Positions 1 to 14,577 are shown, numbered from the stretch's first letter. The stretch is DNA of 64,000 bases from Tetranychus cinnabarinus (GCA_022266195.1 WHVY01000001.1:620001-684000), one strand, 5' to 3'. Made by a program: numbers and translations. Notes: generated by a model not told the origin, from the letters alone.

Positions 1-1093
1 GCAAAACCCTTTTCCTTGAAACTTGTTCTTGACCAATTGAATAACAAAAGGGTTTCATCGCAGGTCAAAGATTAAGTACAAAATGCTCTTTGGTCTTACT
101 TTCAACAGACTGATCAAGTCAGCTTGACTGATTCAAAGCTGCGCTCATGATCGGACTATTTTTCATTGTTGATGAACAACAAATGCAACAGCGAAACAAA
201 ATGAAAGTTATTTTGACCGAAAACAACAATTCTTCATTTTAAGTTTACCTCAATGATGAAGCATTTTGACTCTCAAATCAAAGAAAATTTTGTACCTTAA
301 CTTGGAAACGGCGCTGAAAACGAGATTAGAAAACCTTCAGAGAAATTGACAGAAAAGAAAGAAGTCAACTTTTCGATTTCTTTCATTTAGAAATTTCGAA
401 AGTTAATCGTTAACTTGTATCATGTCATCGATAATGTAAAACTTAAAGTTTTTGAGGTAATTGACTCTATTGCTGATTCTTTTGGAATGGTAAGTTTCAT
501 TGATTTGATTATAAATTGATTAGAGATATAACTCGATGTTTGCCTTATTTATGGCCGTCAGGTGAAGCGGTAAGGGCGAGGAAAGGGGAAATACTTGTTT
601 TCATTGTTGTTTATTGTTTGTAATTGGCTGGTTATTAGGTGAGCCAAGGTCAAGTGGACCTGTGAATGTGGTCACTAAATGTTATTAATATTTTGGTCAA
701 AGAGAGAAGAAGATGAAAAAAGGAAAAAAGAATGAAAACAAACTTGAAAACTTTACTTTCTGTCAATCGAATGTTACTCTTTTTCTTTCTTTTTTCCTCT
801 TCGCTTTTCATTCAATTGTCATTGATATCTATCTGAGCAGCTTACAGAGAATCAGGTTTTACTCTTTGCGTGGCAAGAATAAAAAGAAATCCTTTTGTTA
901 ACTTGTCTTTTCCTCAATCAAATCACCTTTTTTTCCATGTTAACTTTAAAAGCTAACTCACACTGAATCATTTAAAAGGTAAAAATTATTTCACTCATCA
1001 TCTTCACCTTTCCTCTTCATCCAATCCAAGCTCAAAACTCCTCCTCTTCATCTTCTTTTCCTCTCACTGTGTGTTCCTCCTTTCTTATTACCC

Positions 1094-1115
1094 AGAAGAA
1101 GAAGAAGAAGAAGAA
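1094..1115 (+). repeat. (GAA)n microsatellite
   Basis: About seven near-perfect GAA/AAG units followed by an A-rich tail. A simple purine repeat with no coding context. Confidence 0.85.
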
Positions 1116-1740
1116 AAAGAAAAACCGAAAATTTTCAAAGTTATCTTCTTGTTAACAGAAGTAAAATGTCAGGTAAAAGAAAGGATGAAAAGTTTGACAA
1201 ACAAGAAAATGAAGATTGGAAAATAATTTTGGAAAGAAATGGAAGAGAGAAAAGAGGAACCGGAAAAAGAATTGAACTGATTCCATGAGATTCAAGATTA
1301 AACACTTTTCCCTTTTGATGTTGACTTTGAAATGGATTTTCGTTTGGAAACTTTTCCTTGGTTCCTCTTCAGTTACTTTGCTGGTCAACAGTTTCATTGT
1401 TCATTTGGCAATGAATTTCGTTGTTGCTCCAAATGATTACACCAATTGAAGTCAATAATTGATTAGAAGTGCCATTATCATTAGCATAATGGATCATTTA
1501 AATGTTGAGAAGCAAAAAAAATTACCTTTGACACCTTATTATTATCATGAGTCTTTTATTGAAAATTATTTTGTTCCTGTTTCAATTGAATAAAAAGTTG
1601 TCAATAAAGAAATGGCTTGAAATGCGAAAAGGACAAAAAAGGTTGAAAAGAAGTCACTTGAATGTTCAGTGAAACGTGAAATATAAGAAACTTACCTTTA
1701 ACACCTATCAACAGTTAAACTGTTTTACCTTTGAAAAACC

Positions 1741-1802
1741 TTTTTCTTTCTTCTTTCGTCTTCTTTCTTCTTCTTCTTCTTCTTCTTCTTGTGCTTCTTC
1801 TT
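1741..1802 (+). repeat. (TTC)n microsatellite and pyrimidine tract
   Basis: A pyrimidine-rich stretch whose centre is an uninterrupted TTC/CTT array, with imperfect units on both sides. It is the reverse-complement sequence class of the GAA array about 650 bp upstream. Confidence 0.85.
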
Positions 1803-2784
1803 GACCAACCTGGTGAGAGTTGAAAGTAAATTATTATTAAAAGGGAAATATTTCAAGAATATATTTCACTTCATCAAGTAACAATTGGCCAAAATGTAAC
1901 AAAAGGTAAAAGATTGAGAGAGATTAAACAAGGTAACTGGAAATGTTGGTAATACCCTTAGGGTTTATTATTGATACATGAATAGAGAAAAAGAATTGAA
2001 GAGCAAAATTTTCTCGACTCTTTTTATTCCAATCTATTCTTGACTTTTAAAGTTTATGTAAAGATGGAGATGAAAAAAAGTCGCAACTTGTGGTTAAACT
2101 TTGATTATTAAATCACATGCTTAGATGAGGCTCAACTTATAATGGTGACTTTATCAAGTCAACAACTTGATAGAGTCAAGAGTTGTGCTTTTCACAGTAA
2201 AGGAGTCCAGTTAAGCGGCAAAAGAAGTCCAACAAAGTTTGCCATTCTCGAGGTTTTGGCCAGTTCTTATAGAAAAGGGACAAACCAAAGTTACGTCAGG
2301 AAAATGAGTTTGATGAAAAAATCAACTCGATAGGAAAAAGTTTTGCATTTTTCTTAATGAAGTATCGAAAGTTCAAATCTTTACTAATCATAATTGAGTT
2401 TCTATTTTCGATTGAAACAGCAAAGAATCAAGATAACTTGTAAAACATTGACATTGAGCAAAGTCACTTAAGCAATACAATGGAACAAAACGGCAAAAAT
2501 GATTCTCGATAACTTACATGTTATTCAGTGAGAGCGACATTTGAAATATCAAAGTATTTTGTTTCCATCAGAAGACTGTTTAGATTTGGATTAATTTCTC
2601 AAAGCTATTGCCTGCCCAAAACGGATACACAAATGTACTGCGCTCTAACCATTTGATTGTCAAATTATATACTTGATAATGATAATGATAGTTTATTATA
2701 ATCGATATGAAAAAAGAGCGAAAAATAAGGTTGACAAATATAAAGTAATTTTATCACCATCATTGTTATTCGTGATGATTATCA

Positions 2785-2808
2785 TAATGAAGATGATGAT
2801 GATGATGG
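2785..2808 (+). repeat. (GAT)n microsatellite
   Basis: A short GAT/ATG array of about six units. Similar GAT or CAT clusters recur near 7,650, 10,100 and 53,040 and inside the last exon of the kinase gene near 47,370. Confidence 0.8.
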
Positions 2809-5800
2809 GCAAAGAAACAATAGTTAAAAATGAAAGGAAAGATTTTCTTTTTTTTCTTCTTCTTCTTCCGCAAACTTATTCTCCTCCAAGCTTGATCCGT
2901 TGATGACGACCCGTTGAGAGTAACGCCAAACTGGCACACGGCTGTTGATGGTAATCGCATATCTTACAATAATAATGATGGCTAATGTGATAAAATCTGA
3001 TGAATTATCAACATTGTTTTCCTTTGTTCCCTTCCATCCAAACCAAACTTTACCACGTGCCCGAACCATTCCAATGTAAACCTATTTAACATTTTATCAT
3101 CCATTCAATCAATTAATAACAATAAGTTTAGATTGAATAACTTTGATAAGTTGAACAGTTTGAAGTGAAAACAAAAGTGATTCATTTTCATTCTTTCCGT
3201 GAATCAACTTTGATGAAAACGATATTAACCTTAACTAAATGCAAAAAACCTTCAGTTGCTTTTCACTTTTAGTCCAATAATTAATCGGTTCATCTTCGAG
3301 TGCAACTTAATTTTCAATCTTTTCCTCGCCTTTTCACACATTCCTGCGCTGTTTCGCTTTTCAGTTTACTTTTCACTTTGATTATGGTATAATGATGATG
3401 ATAATGGCAACATCAACAATGGTTAATCCGATCAGTTGTATTATGATGACAACAACGATAAACCTCGAAAAGACTTGGAAAAGCCAAAGTGTGATCCCTT
3501 TGTACGCCAATCATTATATTGTTAATCCCAATCTAATTCTCACTGGTTAAACTTAATTCATTTAAATCCATTATCTAATAAATATATTATTATTGTTCGA
3601 TGAGAAGTTTAAAGAGCGACCCAAAAAAGTAACCCAATAATAATCATAGGGAGTTACGTATTGATGCTCAATCCCTGTGGATGTTATTATTTAATGTTAA
3701 TCTATTGGGTAAAGATGTTGCTGTCAACTGGGTTCCAAGGAACGAGAGAAAAAGTAAACCACAGATTCGATTATAATAGCTTATAATGTCATTTAAATGT
3801 TGTTTTTGTGGTGGCAAAAGGTGCCAAAATAAGAGTCAAAAGATTAAATATTTTCATTCATTTTTTCGGCTTTATTATTCTCTTGTGAAAAACTATTTTA
3901 GCCTCAACTTTAATCGGTATTTTTGTTATCAAAATCCAAATGCAAAAATATATTGGTTCGAATATTAAAATACCAATTCGAAAACAAAGATTAAACTTTC
4001 CAATTCAATTTATCTGTGATTCTACATCTTCTAGCAATCCATTCAACTCATTTAATTGTCAATTTTCTGTTCTTCAATCTGTATTCAAAAGTCGCTCCAA
4101 GGCAACATCAATATTTTTCCTCTTTGGACAATTATTAACTTTCAATAGAAACCATTAAGAAAGTAAAGTTTTGACCACAAATTTACGCACAAATACGCTC
4201 TAGCAAATTAGATATCATAGATGAGCTGATGAGTCTAATGAGAGTGAAAAAGTTGGACGAGTAAAAATGTCTTGTCTGATTTAGTGTCTTATGATGTATT
4301 GCTTCTGTGGCGACCCTTTCCTCATGAGATCCCTTCCCTTGCAAGTTGCACACTCATTCACATTGGCAACGTTTTTCCGACGTTTATAACCTTTTTTCTG
4401 CTCCAATTATCCATAATATATTGTCACCAAAAATAGGGTAAAAGGTAAACTAATTAGCCTCTTCTTGCTCTCAACCTCGTAAAGCACAACCGCAATGTTA
4501 ACCACAAAGAAACAAACACCAAGAGAGAAAGAGAGAAAACAGAAAATTCTTATTGATATTGTCTATTACCTTTTACCTCAACTTGAAGATGAATGTTGAA
4601 ATGAAAAGAAGAGAGAAACAAGTAATAAACGAAGGAAACAATAAAAGTTCAATTACATCTCATGCTTCATCATTAACCAAATATAACCTCAGTAATTGTA
4701 TCGACAGTCGACTGCAAAGAAATGGTGAAAAGTCAAAGTTTTAGTTAAACTTTGATCAAAGTAATTGAAAGCAAATATGAAAGCAACAAAAGGTTGAAAT
4801 TAATAGAAGAAAGAAAAGACGAATTTCCATAAAATTCCAGCAAATTCACAATGCAATTTCATGATAACAAGAATTATGGTGAAAAAGCATTATATGCAAA
4901 TAACAAAAGCACAAGGCACAGAGAATGGAGAAAATGTTGAAAGAGAAATGAAAAAAATGGCTCAAACAGAATAATGTAAATATTCAAATAAGTTTTTGAT
5001 TTGAAAACATTATCATTATCCAATGTGCCAACAAGAAACTCTTGTGAAGAGAAGAAGAAAAGACATTTGTAACATTTTCTCCTCATCATCACAATTCTCA
5101 TCATTCCTTTCATTCTCATTATTTTCACCATTCACCTCATCATCATCATTTTCCAATATTATTCATAAAGCAAGAGTTGATACTTGAGCTGATACATCCT
5201 GTCTTCACCTTATAAATAAATGTATTTTTCAATTTTTTTTATTCCAACCTCAATGGAATCACAAGGTAACAGAAGAAGAAAACTTTATCGTTATTTATTT
5301 TGTCTTCTTCACTCCCAGTGTGAACTTTATTTACTTTCAACTTGATGACAAACATGAATCTATTTTCATTCTTTGATACTTTGCATTACTATTTTACATA
5401 AACAAGTTGATCGCAGGAGAAAGCGTTTCTTCTGTTACCTTCTCAACTTAAATTATTTGTGACATTTTAAAGCTCTTACAGTTTCTAACCGTTTCAAAGG
5501 TGAGCAAAACTCAATTTGAATTTTATAGGCAATTTTGCATGATAACCTTTATATATTTTTATACGCAATATTAGATGATATTAACTGGCAACAGGAAAAA
5601 AAGACAAACTTTTTTGTCAGGGAATGAATAACGTGATCTATGAGATAAGAAGTGTTCCAAGGAGAAGAATATCTATTTGAATATATATTATTTGGTAAAG
5701 AAAATAATAAATGTTGTAATAGAATCAAGAGTAATTTTCATTTTCATCATGAATTTTTTTTTCGCTCCTTTTTCTTCTTCTTCTGTTCAACCTTGTTATT

Positions 5801-6399
5801 GTTGGAAAACTGTTCAAGATTTAACTTGCAGATAAAATTGGACAATTTAAAGGAAGAAAAATTCATTTTCAAGTATGAATAAGTTGATCAGATTTGGGTA
5901 AAGGTGATGATAATGGATATAAATTTATATAATTAATAGCAATAATAATATAATAATTTCAATTTTTCATTCTACTTTTTTCTTCTTCTTTGCTTGAGAT
6001 GGTAAAATTAAGATTCTGTCAACTGATTATTGAATGTTTTTTTGCAGGAAAAAAAGAGGTTTTCTCAAATCAGTTTTGTCTCGCTTTTTGTCTGAATAAT
6101 GAACATTTCAAATATTGTATGAATAAAAAGCTTGTTTTTCCCTAAACTATTTTCTGATCAATTGATAGTAATTGTGAGGCAATGAAATCCATTAAAAATA
6201 TATTAAGCCCGTTATGGTATCTTTGGTGTGATCAAAAGCAGGAAAATAAACTTTTGCATCCAATTTTCAAATCATCAACAAAAGTAATGACATTTTGACT
6301 CATTTCCAGAAATGAAAAGTTTGACAATAGTTCAGGTGAGCCATCGATTATTAAGAGACAATGAGCCAAGAAATTAACCGATTACTATTAAGTAACTTT

Positions 6400-6425
6400 C
6401 CTAACCTAACCTGACCTAACCTAAC
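6400..6425 (+). repeat. Interstitial telomere-like (CCTAA)n tract
   Basis: Five units of CCTAA, the middle one reading CCTGA. CCTAA is the complement of TTAGG, the common arthropod telomere unit. The tract is short and internal, so it is more likely a relic or chance array than a chromosome end. Scattered TTAGG-like units also occur near 27,770. Confidence 0.7.
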
Positions 6426-8622
6426 AATAGAAATTTTAACCAATATTTTGCGGCTCTTTACTTATCTCTTGTCACAATAATCCAATGAGGCTTCTTGAAC
6501 TTTAGTCAGCCAAGTTAGTCAAATGTTTACCCGCATCTTATGACTTTTGAAGCCAGTTGTTGATCATTTTTGACTTGCAAGTCATAAATTTTCAGTCATA
6601 ATTTATCGCTCACAGATCTTTGTCTTAAACTCTGAACATTTCAAATTTTCCAATCTTGATTAAAACGATTTGAAATTTATAAAAACTCGAGTTAATAATT
6701 TAAAATCTCGCAATGAAACGGATTTTCAAAAAGGCTTAAACAGCTAGATTTTTGCAGTTAAATTGAAAACCAAATGCCTTTTACAAACCTAAACATGCGA
6801 TCAGATCAAGACTGACTTCAAGTGTCGTTGGGTTATTTGCATATTATTGTGACTGAAACTGTCTTCTGGTTTTCAGTTTCACCTTTCATGCGCAAACCAT
6901 TGAACTTTTACTTTTCCCATGTTTGTCCCTAAAATTTCCTCCAAGCTGCCCAGTTGCCAGACCAACATTAGTTGCTAAATGACGGAATTTCAAGCTTTAC
7001 ATTTTCCAATTTCAATTGACTGTAAAATTGCAATCTCTTCAATAATTAGCGTTAATTGAGAAGAGATGAAAAAACATAATTTGCAAATTTTCATTTACCA
7101 TTTACATTGAACTTTTTTTTCTGCAAAATTAACTTTCCATTGACAGGCCAAATATGTGATCATTTAAAATGAAATTAACATAAGCATCAATTGTATGTTT
7201 ATAGATTTTGAAAATTGAATTATCAGTTGGAATTGATGAAGAAAATTGATTTATCTTTTAATTTGATTGATAAGCGTTTCAAGTTTTCATCTTTTTTTCC
7301 TTTCCAAATTATTCATGTCATTTGATGTTAACTGAAAGTTAAAGAATGTTTAAAGTCTATTATAATGTAACTAAATGAGCAAATCTTGTGAATTGATTAT
7401 TCAATTATCATGGCAGGTAAAGAGACAGTTTCAAGATGAGTTATAACGAACAGATTAAGCTGTTTTCAATATCATTATTAAATGATCTAAAAAAGAGAGC
7501 GAATTGATTAGAATATGAAATTCAGCGAAATTTATGTAAATAACTTGACTTTCTTATTCAATCAGCAACAATATTTATTCATGAACTTTTTCATCCATAA
7601 AAACTTTACATTAACTTGTCATTGTCATGAAGTAAAATTTATTCATCCTCATCATCATCATCAATTTAACATTATACAAAACTGTTAATAATGTTTGGCA
7701 AGTGTGAAAAGCTGGTAAAGTGAGGAAAAGCGAGGAAAAAAAGATGAAAATAAAGATTTCAATTTTTCCCTCTTTTCTCAGCTTTTTTACTTCATTTTGT
7801 ATCAAATTATTCAAATTGAACCAGAGAAGAGAGAAACTTTTCAAATGTTAATTTGATATTAATTACAGCTAATTACAAGTGTTGATGAGAGTGAAAAGGC
7901 GCCATTTCATTGAAGAAAAAGTAATTTCTCATGAAATGAGTTTTTGGATAAATGAGTAACAGAAGCGATTGCAACTTATTGGATCCTCCAACAATTACAT
8001 ACCATTTATCTTAGACTTATATCAACATTAAAAGTTTAATATTAACTTGTCCAATCATGATGAAAATAATAATAACAATATAATAATATTAATAATACAA
8101 TTCGGTTAATAATGATATTTAAAGATATAAATGTTGCTCTTGTGCTTCTCACCAGGAATCATCATTGTTATTATCATGTTAATAATGACTTGTTATAAGG
8201 AAAAAGATGAGGAAAGGGAAGAGAAGAAAGATTTTCGACTTTTTCTTCATGATGATGAGTAAAATGGCGGAAACTTAATTTTATCCAATCATCTTATGGA
8301 TGAGGTCACATAACAATTTATTTTCAACATTAAGTATTGCTTTGGTAATGATGATGTTACCTAATTAACGGCAGTTGATGGGATTGATCAGCTTCTACCT
8401 TGGATCCAAGTTTAACCTCTTTGGGTTGTTGTGGTTGGATTGTTGTCCTATTAATGATTATCTTTTATTGTTGGAAATTGATTTTTGATTGATAATGAAA
8501 TGGTCAAAAAGTTATCAATGAGAGAAGAATGATTTATCTGGAATTATTTTTGGTTACAGTTTTTGCTTCATTTCTGCTTCTTTTTCGGGAAAAGGTTAAA
8601 GATGAAGATGATGTGTCTGTTG

Positions 8623-9190
8623 GTATGTGAAATGGGAAAGGTTGAAAGGAGAAGCTAATAACTTTGGAATAACAAGATTTTTGCAACGGAAATTGTCAAA
8701 CCAAAAGACAGAGGAAGAAAAAGATGATGATAATAATGATGATTTCAATAAAGATGGGAATGAAAGTCAAGTGAGGCTGAAGAAGGAAAAAAATGTGATT
8801 GGATGTTATTATTTTGAAGAGAAAAGGAGAAAAGAGAAAAGAGATGAGAATTAGATTAACCAATGAGATTGGCAGAGGAAAATGGTATCAAGATGAGGAT
8901 GGAGAGTTGGAGGAGGAGAGAAGGGAGGAGAGACTAAGATGTGGAATGGTGAGGAAGGAGAAGAAGTGAAATGAAAAACTCATTTAACCATTAAACTAGA
9001 CTAGAGATTGATTTGTTGATAAAAACATTACGTTTAAAGAATAGACAAAAAGGTTGAAAAGTGTATTAATGGATGATGAAGATGAAATGGTGAAGATGAA
9101 GATAAGCGAGGAAAGGATGAAAGAGATGTGCAGGTTGGGAGAGAGAGAGAGAGGAACAAGGGAAAGGAAAGAGAAGAAACTGTTTCTCTT
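8623..9190 (+). other. Purine-rich (GA) stretch
   Basis: The plus strand is strongly enriched in G and A for several hundred bases, with GAGA and GGAGAA runs. The open frames across it encode only low-complexity K/E/D/N sequence, so I do not treat it as coding. It could be a GAGA-type regulatory or structural element, or simple sequence drift. Confidence 0.5.
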
Positions 9191-10094
9191 TTGGCAAATT
9201 ATTTCATCAACTTGTACTTCTATTCAATATTAACTTTTAATCAACCCAAGGCATTGAATAATAGGCATCCACTATCTATAGGGAAAAGTCAATTTACGAT
9301 TAAAATTGAGCCAATTTGTGGATCAACTAAATTTGCTATTCTCATTTCACTTTCATGCCAATCATGTGTAAAATCAAAATTTAATTTCTAATTAAATGTT
9401 CAATCAAGACAAAATTGAAAGTGGCGCTCAGTTCATTAAGTTATGACAAAATGACAAAACTATTGATCGACAGAGAAACATTTCATTACTTTAGTGTTCA
9501 AACAATTTACGATGTTCTACTTTTCTAGAAAAATGATGATGGACTGATTTAGAGTCGCTGTTTCACTTTAGCCATTTTTAGCAAATAATCGTGAAATGTC
9601 CATTTCAAGTCACCTGATAGCTCGCGATACATTCAGCTATTTGATTGAAAAATCTTTTGTTCGATGAAAAGTTTTGAAGATTTTCTGAGATTTGAAAAGA
9701 TCAAATATTTATTCTGGAAAATTAAAATGTCAATTTGATCGGAATTTTGAAAAAATCGTTTTTTCATTTTGAAGAAATTTTCGATCGGCGAAATATTCAT
9801 TGATTGAGAATGTTTAGTTCTTGTTAATGTTTGAGTTATTTAGTCAATTCTTGTTGGGGTTAATCAAGTGATCGAAGTTGATCAGTCCTTGAAATTGGAT
9901 TTTGATTTTTATCCTTTTATCATCAATACTGACCTCAAAGGAAACACTTGAATAGTTTATTTGCAATTAGATGAGCTGATCATAAGAAGCTTGAAATGTC
10001 CTCCTTTTGCTTCTAACAATAATGTTAACCTCAGGGTTAAAAGAGTGTTTCACGCGAAAATGAATAAACCCTTTGGATTCCTTAAGACAAAGAG

Positions 10095-10140
10095 TAATGA
10101 TGATGATAATGATGATGATAGTTGATGATAATAGTGATGA
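10095..10140 (+). repeat. Imperfect (GAT)n cluster
   Basis: A run of GAT/AAT units interrupted by single-base changes; no coding context. Confidence 0.7.
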
Positions 10141-13100
10141 AGGTTAACTGAGGCAAAAGTGGAAACCAAATTAACCCAAACAAAAGACTTGATGAAACAA
10201 AAAGAGGCGATGCTGATGAAGTCAGGGAATGAAATTAACTGCTTGTTTGGTGATAAAAATATTATTCAAGACAAGGTTCACTGTTGATGGTGTTATATTA
10301 TTAAGAATGAAAGAGGTAACGAGAACAAAAAAACTCATCAGGAAGTATAATGTATTTTAATTTAGGCTCATTATTAATTGGTTCATCTCATTAAGATAAT
10401 TTGCTTTTCATCATTAGAGGTGGCAATGAACAGAGTCATGATTATTATGATGAGGACGATGAAGCCAATGACAAAAAAGGATCAACTGTTGTTTTACAGG
10501 AAAGTATCTTTAAAGGAGCTTTTAAACAATGTTTTTTCATCGCCATAATAACCTAATGATATAATCACATTATTCACATCATCATCTGTTGATGCTGATT
10601 CCTTTTCATACACATTTACTCAAAAGTCTTTACGATTCATCCATTATAAAAGTTGAAACTTTTAGACTTTAGAACTTTTTATGAATTCGAAAAATTCGAT
10701 TTCGATTTAATTCAATTTAAATGGGCGTTCAATTTAAAATCAGCAAAAAATAAGATAAACTTTCTGAATTTCCATACGATCTTGAATATTCATTTGATGA
10801 AGATTTAGACTTTCATGAACTTCGAATTTCTTTTTCCATTTTAACTAAAAATTTCATCATTTTTGTTTGAGGAAAAAAAGTAATCAGAAATGTCATTTGT
10901 AAAACTGAATGAATTGGCATTTCCGTACAAATAATAGCGCAACAAGGTTCGAATGAAAGACACAAGATTATTCAGATTCTTTCTGCTTTACTTTCTTCCA
11001 ACTCAATGAATTCGATAATCAAGTGTCAATGGGTCAGTTTGATACTGACTTCCGGTGTAATCAATCACGGGACACCAGTCACGTGGCCAAAGGAAAGAAG
11101 GTTTAAATAGCAAGTTTTAGATGGCTAAAGGTTGATAAAAAGGTAAAGATGGATTCTCCTATTAAGATAGTTTAATGCGATAGTTGAGTGAAAAATTGGA
11201 CTTTACTTTTAATTTAAACAAGTTTGTTGTTGCTCGGTCAATTTAAAGCTTTCATGGATCAATAAAACTGTGATTCTGATAAATTGGTGATTCTTTTCAT
11301 TTCAATGGAATGATGAATTTGATAACAAGATGATATTCATATAATGATGGGTGAGAACAATGAATGCTGTAAAATTGAGCTTTTTTATTCTTCACTTCTT
11401 GTCTTTTCCACTTTTTCCTTGTTTCACTTGTCGAGTTAAATGTTGATATTTTTTTGTCCATTTTTCTACTGGACTGGATTCTTGACCGGAAACTTCAATG
11501 CAACTTCACATCCGAATAAAGAAAAAGGGAGAAATGACTAAATATAAATACAACAACATGAATAGATTGGCCATGATTTATTGATGATCGAAAATAATGA
11601 TTAGAATGAAACTTTTTTTCTTCCTTTTTCTTTCTCATTATGTTCTGCCAACTGAATCAAGGTTTACCGGGTTATTTGCAGCAATTGAAATTCATTAATT
11701 AGCCATTATCATTTTCACCATTTCAGGGTGATTATGATGAAGTAAATGAAGCAAGTGAAATGATCAATCAATGGCTTGTCATCGGAATCGATTGAAAATT
11801 ACATTTATTGTGTCCAAATCATTGTATTCCTGTCAACTAATTTGTTTGCTCAACAATCACATCGTTAAAAGCGTTTCGATTTTTTCAACGATTTTTTTCT
11901 TCTCTTCCAACAGAAATGTTCATTTCGTCTATTAAGCTGCATTTGGTGTTGGATTATTTTTTAAACTTTTCATGATTAAAGAAGTTGCGCTTTTCAAGGA
12001 AACACTTTTTGTTGATCAACAAAATTGGTTCACCTGAAGATGAAATAATCATTGTTCATTGTTCATGATGGTGGTAATGAACAAAGAAAAAAATAAGTGA
12101 TCGTTAAACAAGCATAATGTACAGTATGATGGATTGATCACCTCGAGCGTTCTTTTATTATCATTTTCATCGCTTTTCTTTACTTTTTTCTTCTTCAATC
12201 AATATTATCATGAAAATTGTCGAACAAGAAATTTATCAATTTTATGGCGACTCTTTTATTCCATTATTAACGCACTTGTTGAAGGCAAAAAACAAACTTG
12301 ATCCTCAAAAAGTGTTTTTAATCTTTTTTCTTTTAGCAATTTCTAATTTCGAAATACAGGTATAAAGCGCTATTAAGCTACTTAGTACAATTGTAAGATG
12401 TTGAACACTAATTACTCCTAATCGAACATGCTATGCGTCTGAGAATCGAATATAACATTGAATTAGTGAATTGGGCAGACATTCATTTCATGAATTTCTC
12501 TGACTTCTTTTCAAAATTCAACTGAAAACCAACGTCCGTCTTGACTTATTTTGCATTTTCTTTTCGTTTTATTCGACAGTTTTTTCCATTTTGGCCAACA
12601 CTGAATACTGGGGAAAACTGCGAATAATATTTCATGCTCAAACAGCTTTTTTAGATTCAAATTGAGTTCTGCTTTCAGATGCAAAAAAATGTTACATTTT
12701 TCATATGCTTATTGTACTTGATGATATAAAAATGAATAGACATGAGAAGAAGGAGAAGAGAAAAAAATGTTTGAAAGGAAATGAAATGTTACATGAAAAA
12801 TCAGGGAATCGGTAAGAATTATAAAGAACGGAAATAACTATCAAATCAATATCCAATTGGAACATCATTATAAGATCCATTTAAACTGACCAATGATTTA
12901 CTGATTTTTTCATTCAGGAAACTCCTTTTTTCATCCTTCAACTCACCATCATCAGGATCTTCGTATTCTTCATCAGTTTTCACTCTTTTTATTTACTTTT
13001 TTCATTCTCATCATTTCATCAACATTTTTTCTTCTCTTTCTCACTCTCTATCTTGAAAGTTCATTGTAATTCATGAATCCAAATTTCTCTTCTTCTCTTT

Positions 13101-14225
13101 GCTTTCTCTTCCTTTGACATATTTGTCTTCAAATTTTTATCTACTAATTCTGTTTCCATTTCCCATTTTCATGCTTTTGTGATTCACATTTTCCGTTGAC
13201 ACAATTTCCAATGAACTTTTTGACAAATCAACAAGATAAAAGGAAGAAAGAGAATGAAAGAAACGAAATGATTTTGATGATGATGAATGTAATGATAATG
13301 GTAACAAATAAAAAAAGATGAAGAAAAAAGAAAATGAAACTTTTGAAGGAAAAAATGTGATTAAATTAGATTCTTATTGCTTCCATTCATATCCTTTTCT
13401 TTTCCTTCTGAAGCCTCATGAATCTCATCAAAGTATTATTGTCACATCTTTTCATTGCAAGATACAATATAGCTTCATCATAATGCTCAACACTCTAATG
13501 TAACATTTACTTTCGACTTCAATTCATCTCTTTCACCTAAGATTTAAACACATCATTGACTTGAACTTAATTTCAAATCTTTATTGCGCTTATAATTTGA
13601 AAGTCTGGACATTCCAGGTAACATCGAGGATTGAGTTGAGTCGAAAGATTAGGTTGAGATTATTGATCGTGAATAAAATTTCAAGAAATTTCGATTAAAT
13701 CTCTATTCTAGTCTCACAATCAGATTCAAAGTCAAGTTCGAGTCAACACTTTTTTGTCAACTTTTAGTTTCTCAAGTTATTAAAAGAAAATTAAGCTTTG
13801 AATTACAAAATTTTGAGTTTTGTTGCAGTTTTCTGCTCGCAATCCCGAGTCAACCATTTTATGAAAATTAAGTTTTGCTATGGACTATTCGAAAGGGGTG
13901 AATTTTTTGGCTCGGCATAATTTTGGTAGATGTAATTTATAAATATTCCCTTTGGTTAAGTATGCTAGAGGTATGCATTTTCAAAGAAAGCTAAAAATGC
14001 ATGATCAATTCAATATTTCTTATTTTATACTGAATTTAGGAATATGACATTAAATACAAACATGAATATAATGTAACCAAGGAAAACAGAACTTTCGATA
14101 AATAAAATTTAGTAGTAATAAAATGACCTTTCTGGTCCACTTTGTGTATGTGTATCAATGATCAACATTTTACCAAGATTTTCCCGTGCGTTTCATAAAC
14201 AAAATTGAAAAAAAAGTAAATTTCT

Positions 14226-14577
14226 TTATTGTATATAAGAATTATTGAAAAAATCATCTAAAAATTTTTCAAATTCAACATCACTCACGCTAATGGGATC
14301 AGTAACATCTTTCATAATGCTATCAACCATATCATTAATCCAATCGTCCTCCTCACGTATTTCAGGAAGAATTCCAAGGGGAAAATCGCCATCCTACACA
14401 ATAAAGTCCAAGAGCTTAAACACTTCCTCATCTTTTTCAGGAATAATTAATTTTCCTTGATTATTCAAACTTATTGAAGAAAGCTCGCCAATAATTGATG
14501 ATGAAGACGAACCTGAGGAGCAAGACAGAACTAAGGAGGAAGACGAACCTGATGAAAAGAAACTTGAGGAACTTTGG
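14226..14577 (-). pseudogene. Broken terminal exon of an unrecognised serine/acidic protein
   Basis: Read on the minus strand after a good acceptor (TTTATTTAG at 14,578-14,586), one frame gives a serine-rich segment, then a non-repetitive segment containing IIPEKDEEVFKLLDFIV. An in-frame TAG at 14,394-14,396 interrupts it, after which the same frame continues for 55 codons (FPLGILPEIREEDDWIND, then ISVSDVEFEKFLDDFF) to a TAA at 14,226-14,228 that overlaps an AATAAA signal. The coding-like composition on both sides of one stop suggests a recently disabled gene or retained fragment. I do not recognise the family. Alternatives are a real gene with an unrecognised intron over the TAG, or a chance frame; the frame before the acceptor is unresolved. 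Confidence 0.45.

Larger units (their letters stand above)
1..14216. other. AT-rich non-coding region without a supportable gene
   Basis: I find no conserved protein domain and no convincing exon on either strand. Open frames here are under about 90 codons, rich in K, N, F, I and S, and show no family signature. The stretch holds trinucleotide microsatellites, a telomere-like tract and a purine-rich segment, listed separately. It could be an intergenic desert or a long intron of a gene lying outside the window; the sequence does not decide. Confidence 0.6.

Noticed and set aside
2824..3069. 81-codon minus-strand frame over a locally GC-richer patch
   Set aside because: Ends in a low-complexity EEEEEKK run from a microsatellite; the rest matches no family I know. 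Mentioned only as a possible conserved non-coding patch.
8627..8854. 75-codon plus-strand frame rich in K, E, D and N
   Set aside because: Low-complexity translation of a purine-rich tract; no motif and no splice context.
10940..10960. GGTTCGAAT resembling a tRNA T-loop
   Set aside because: No acceptor stem, D-arm or anticodon arm can be folded around it.
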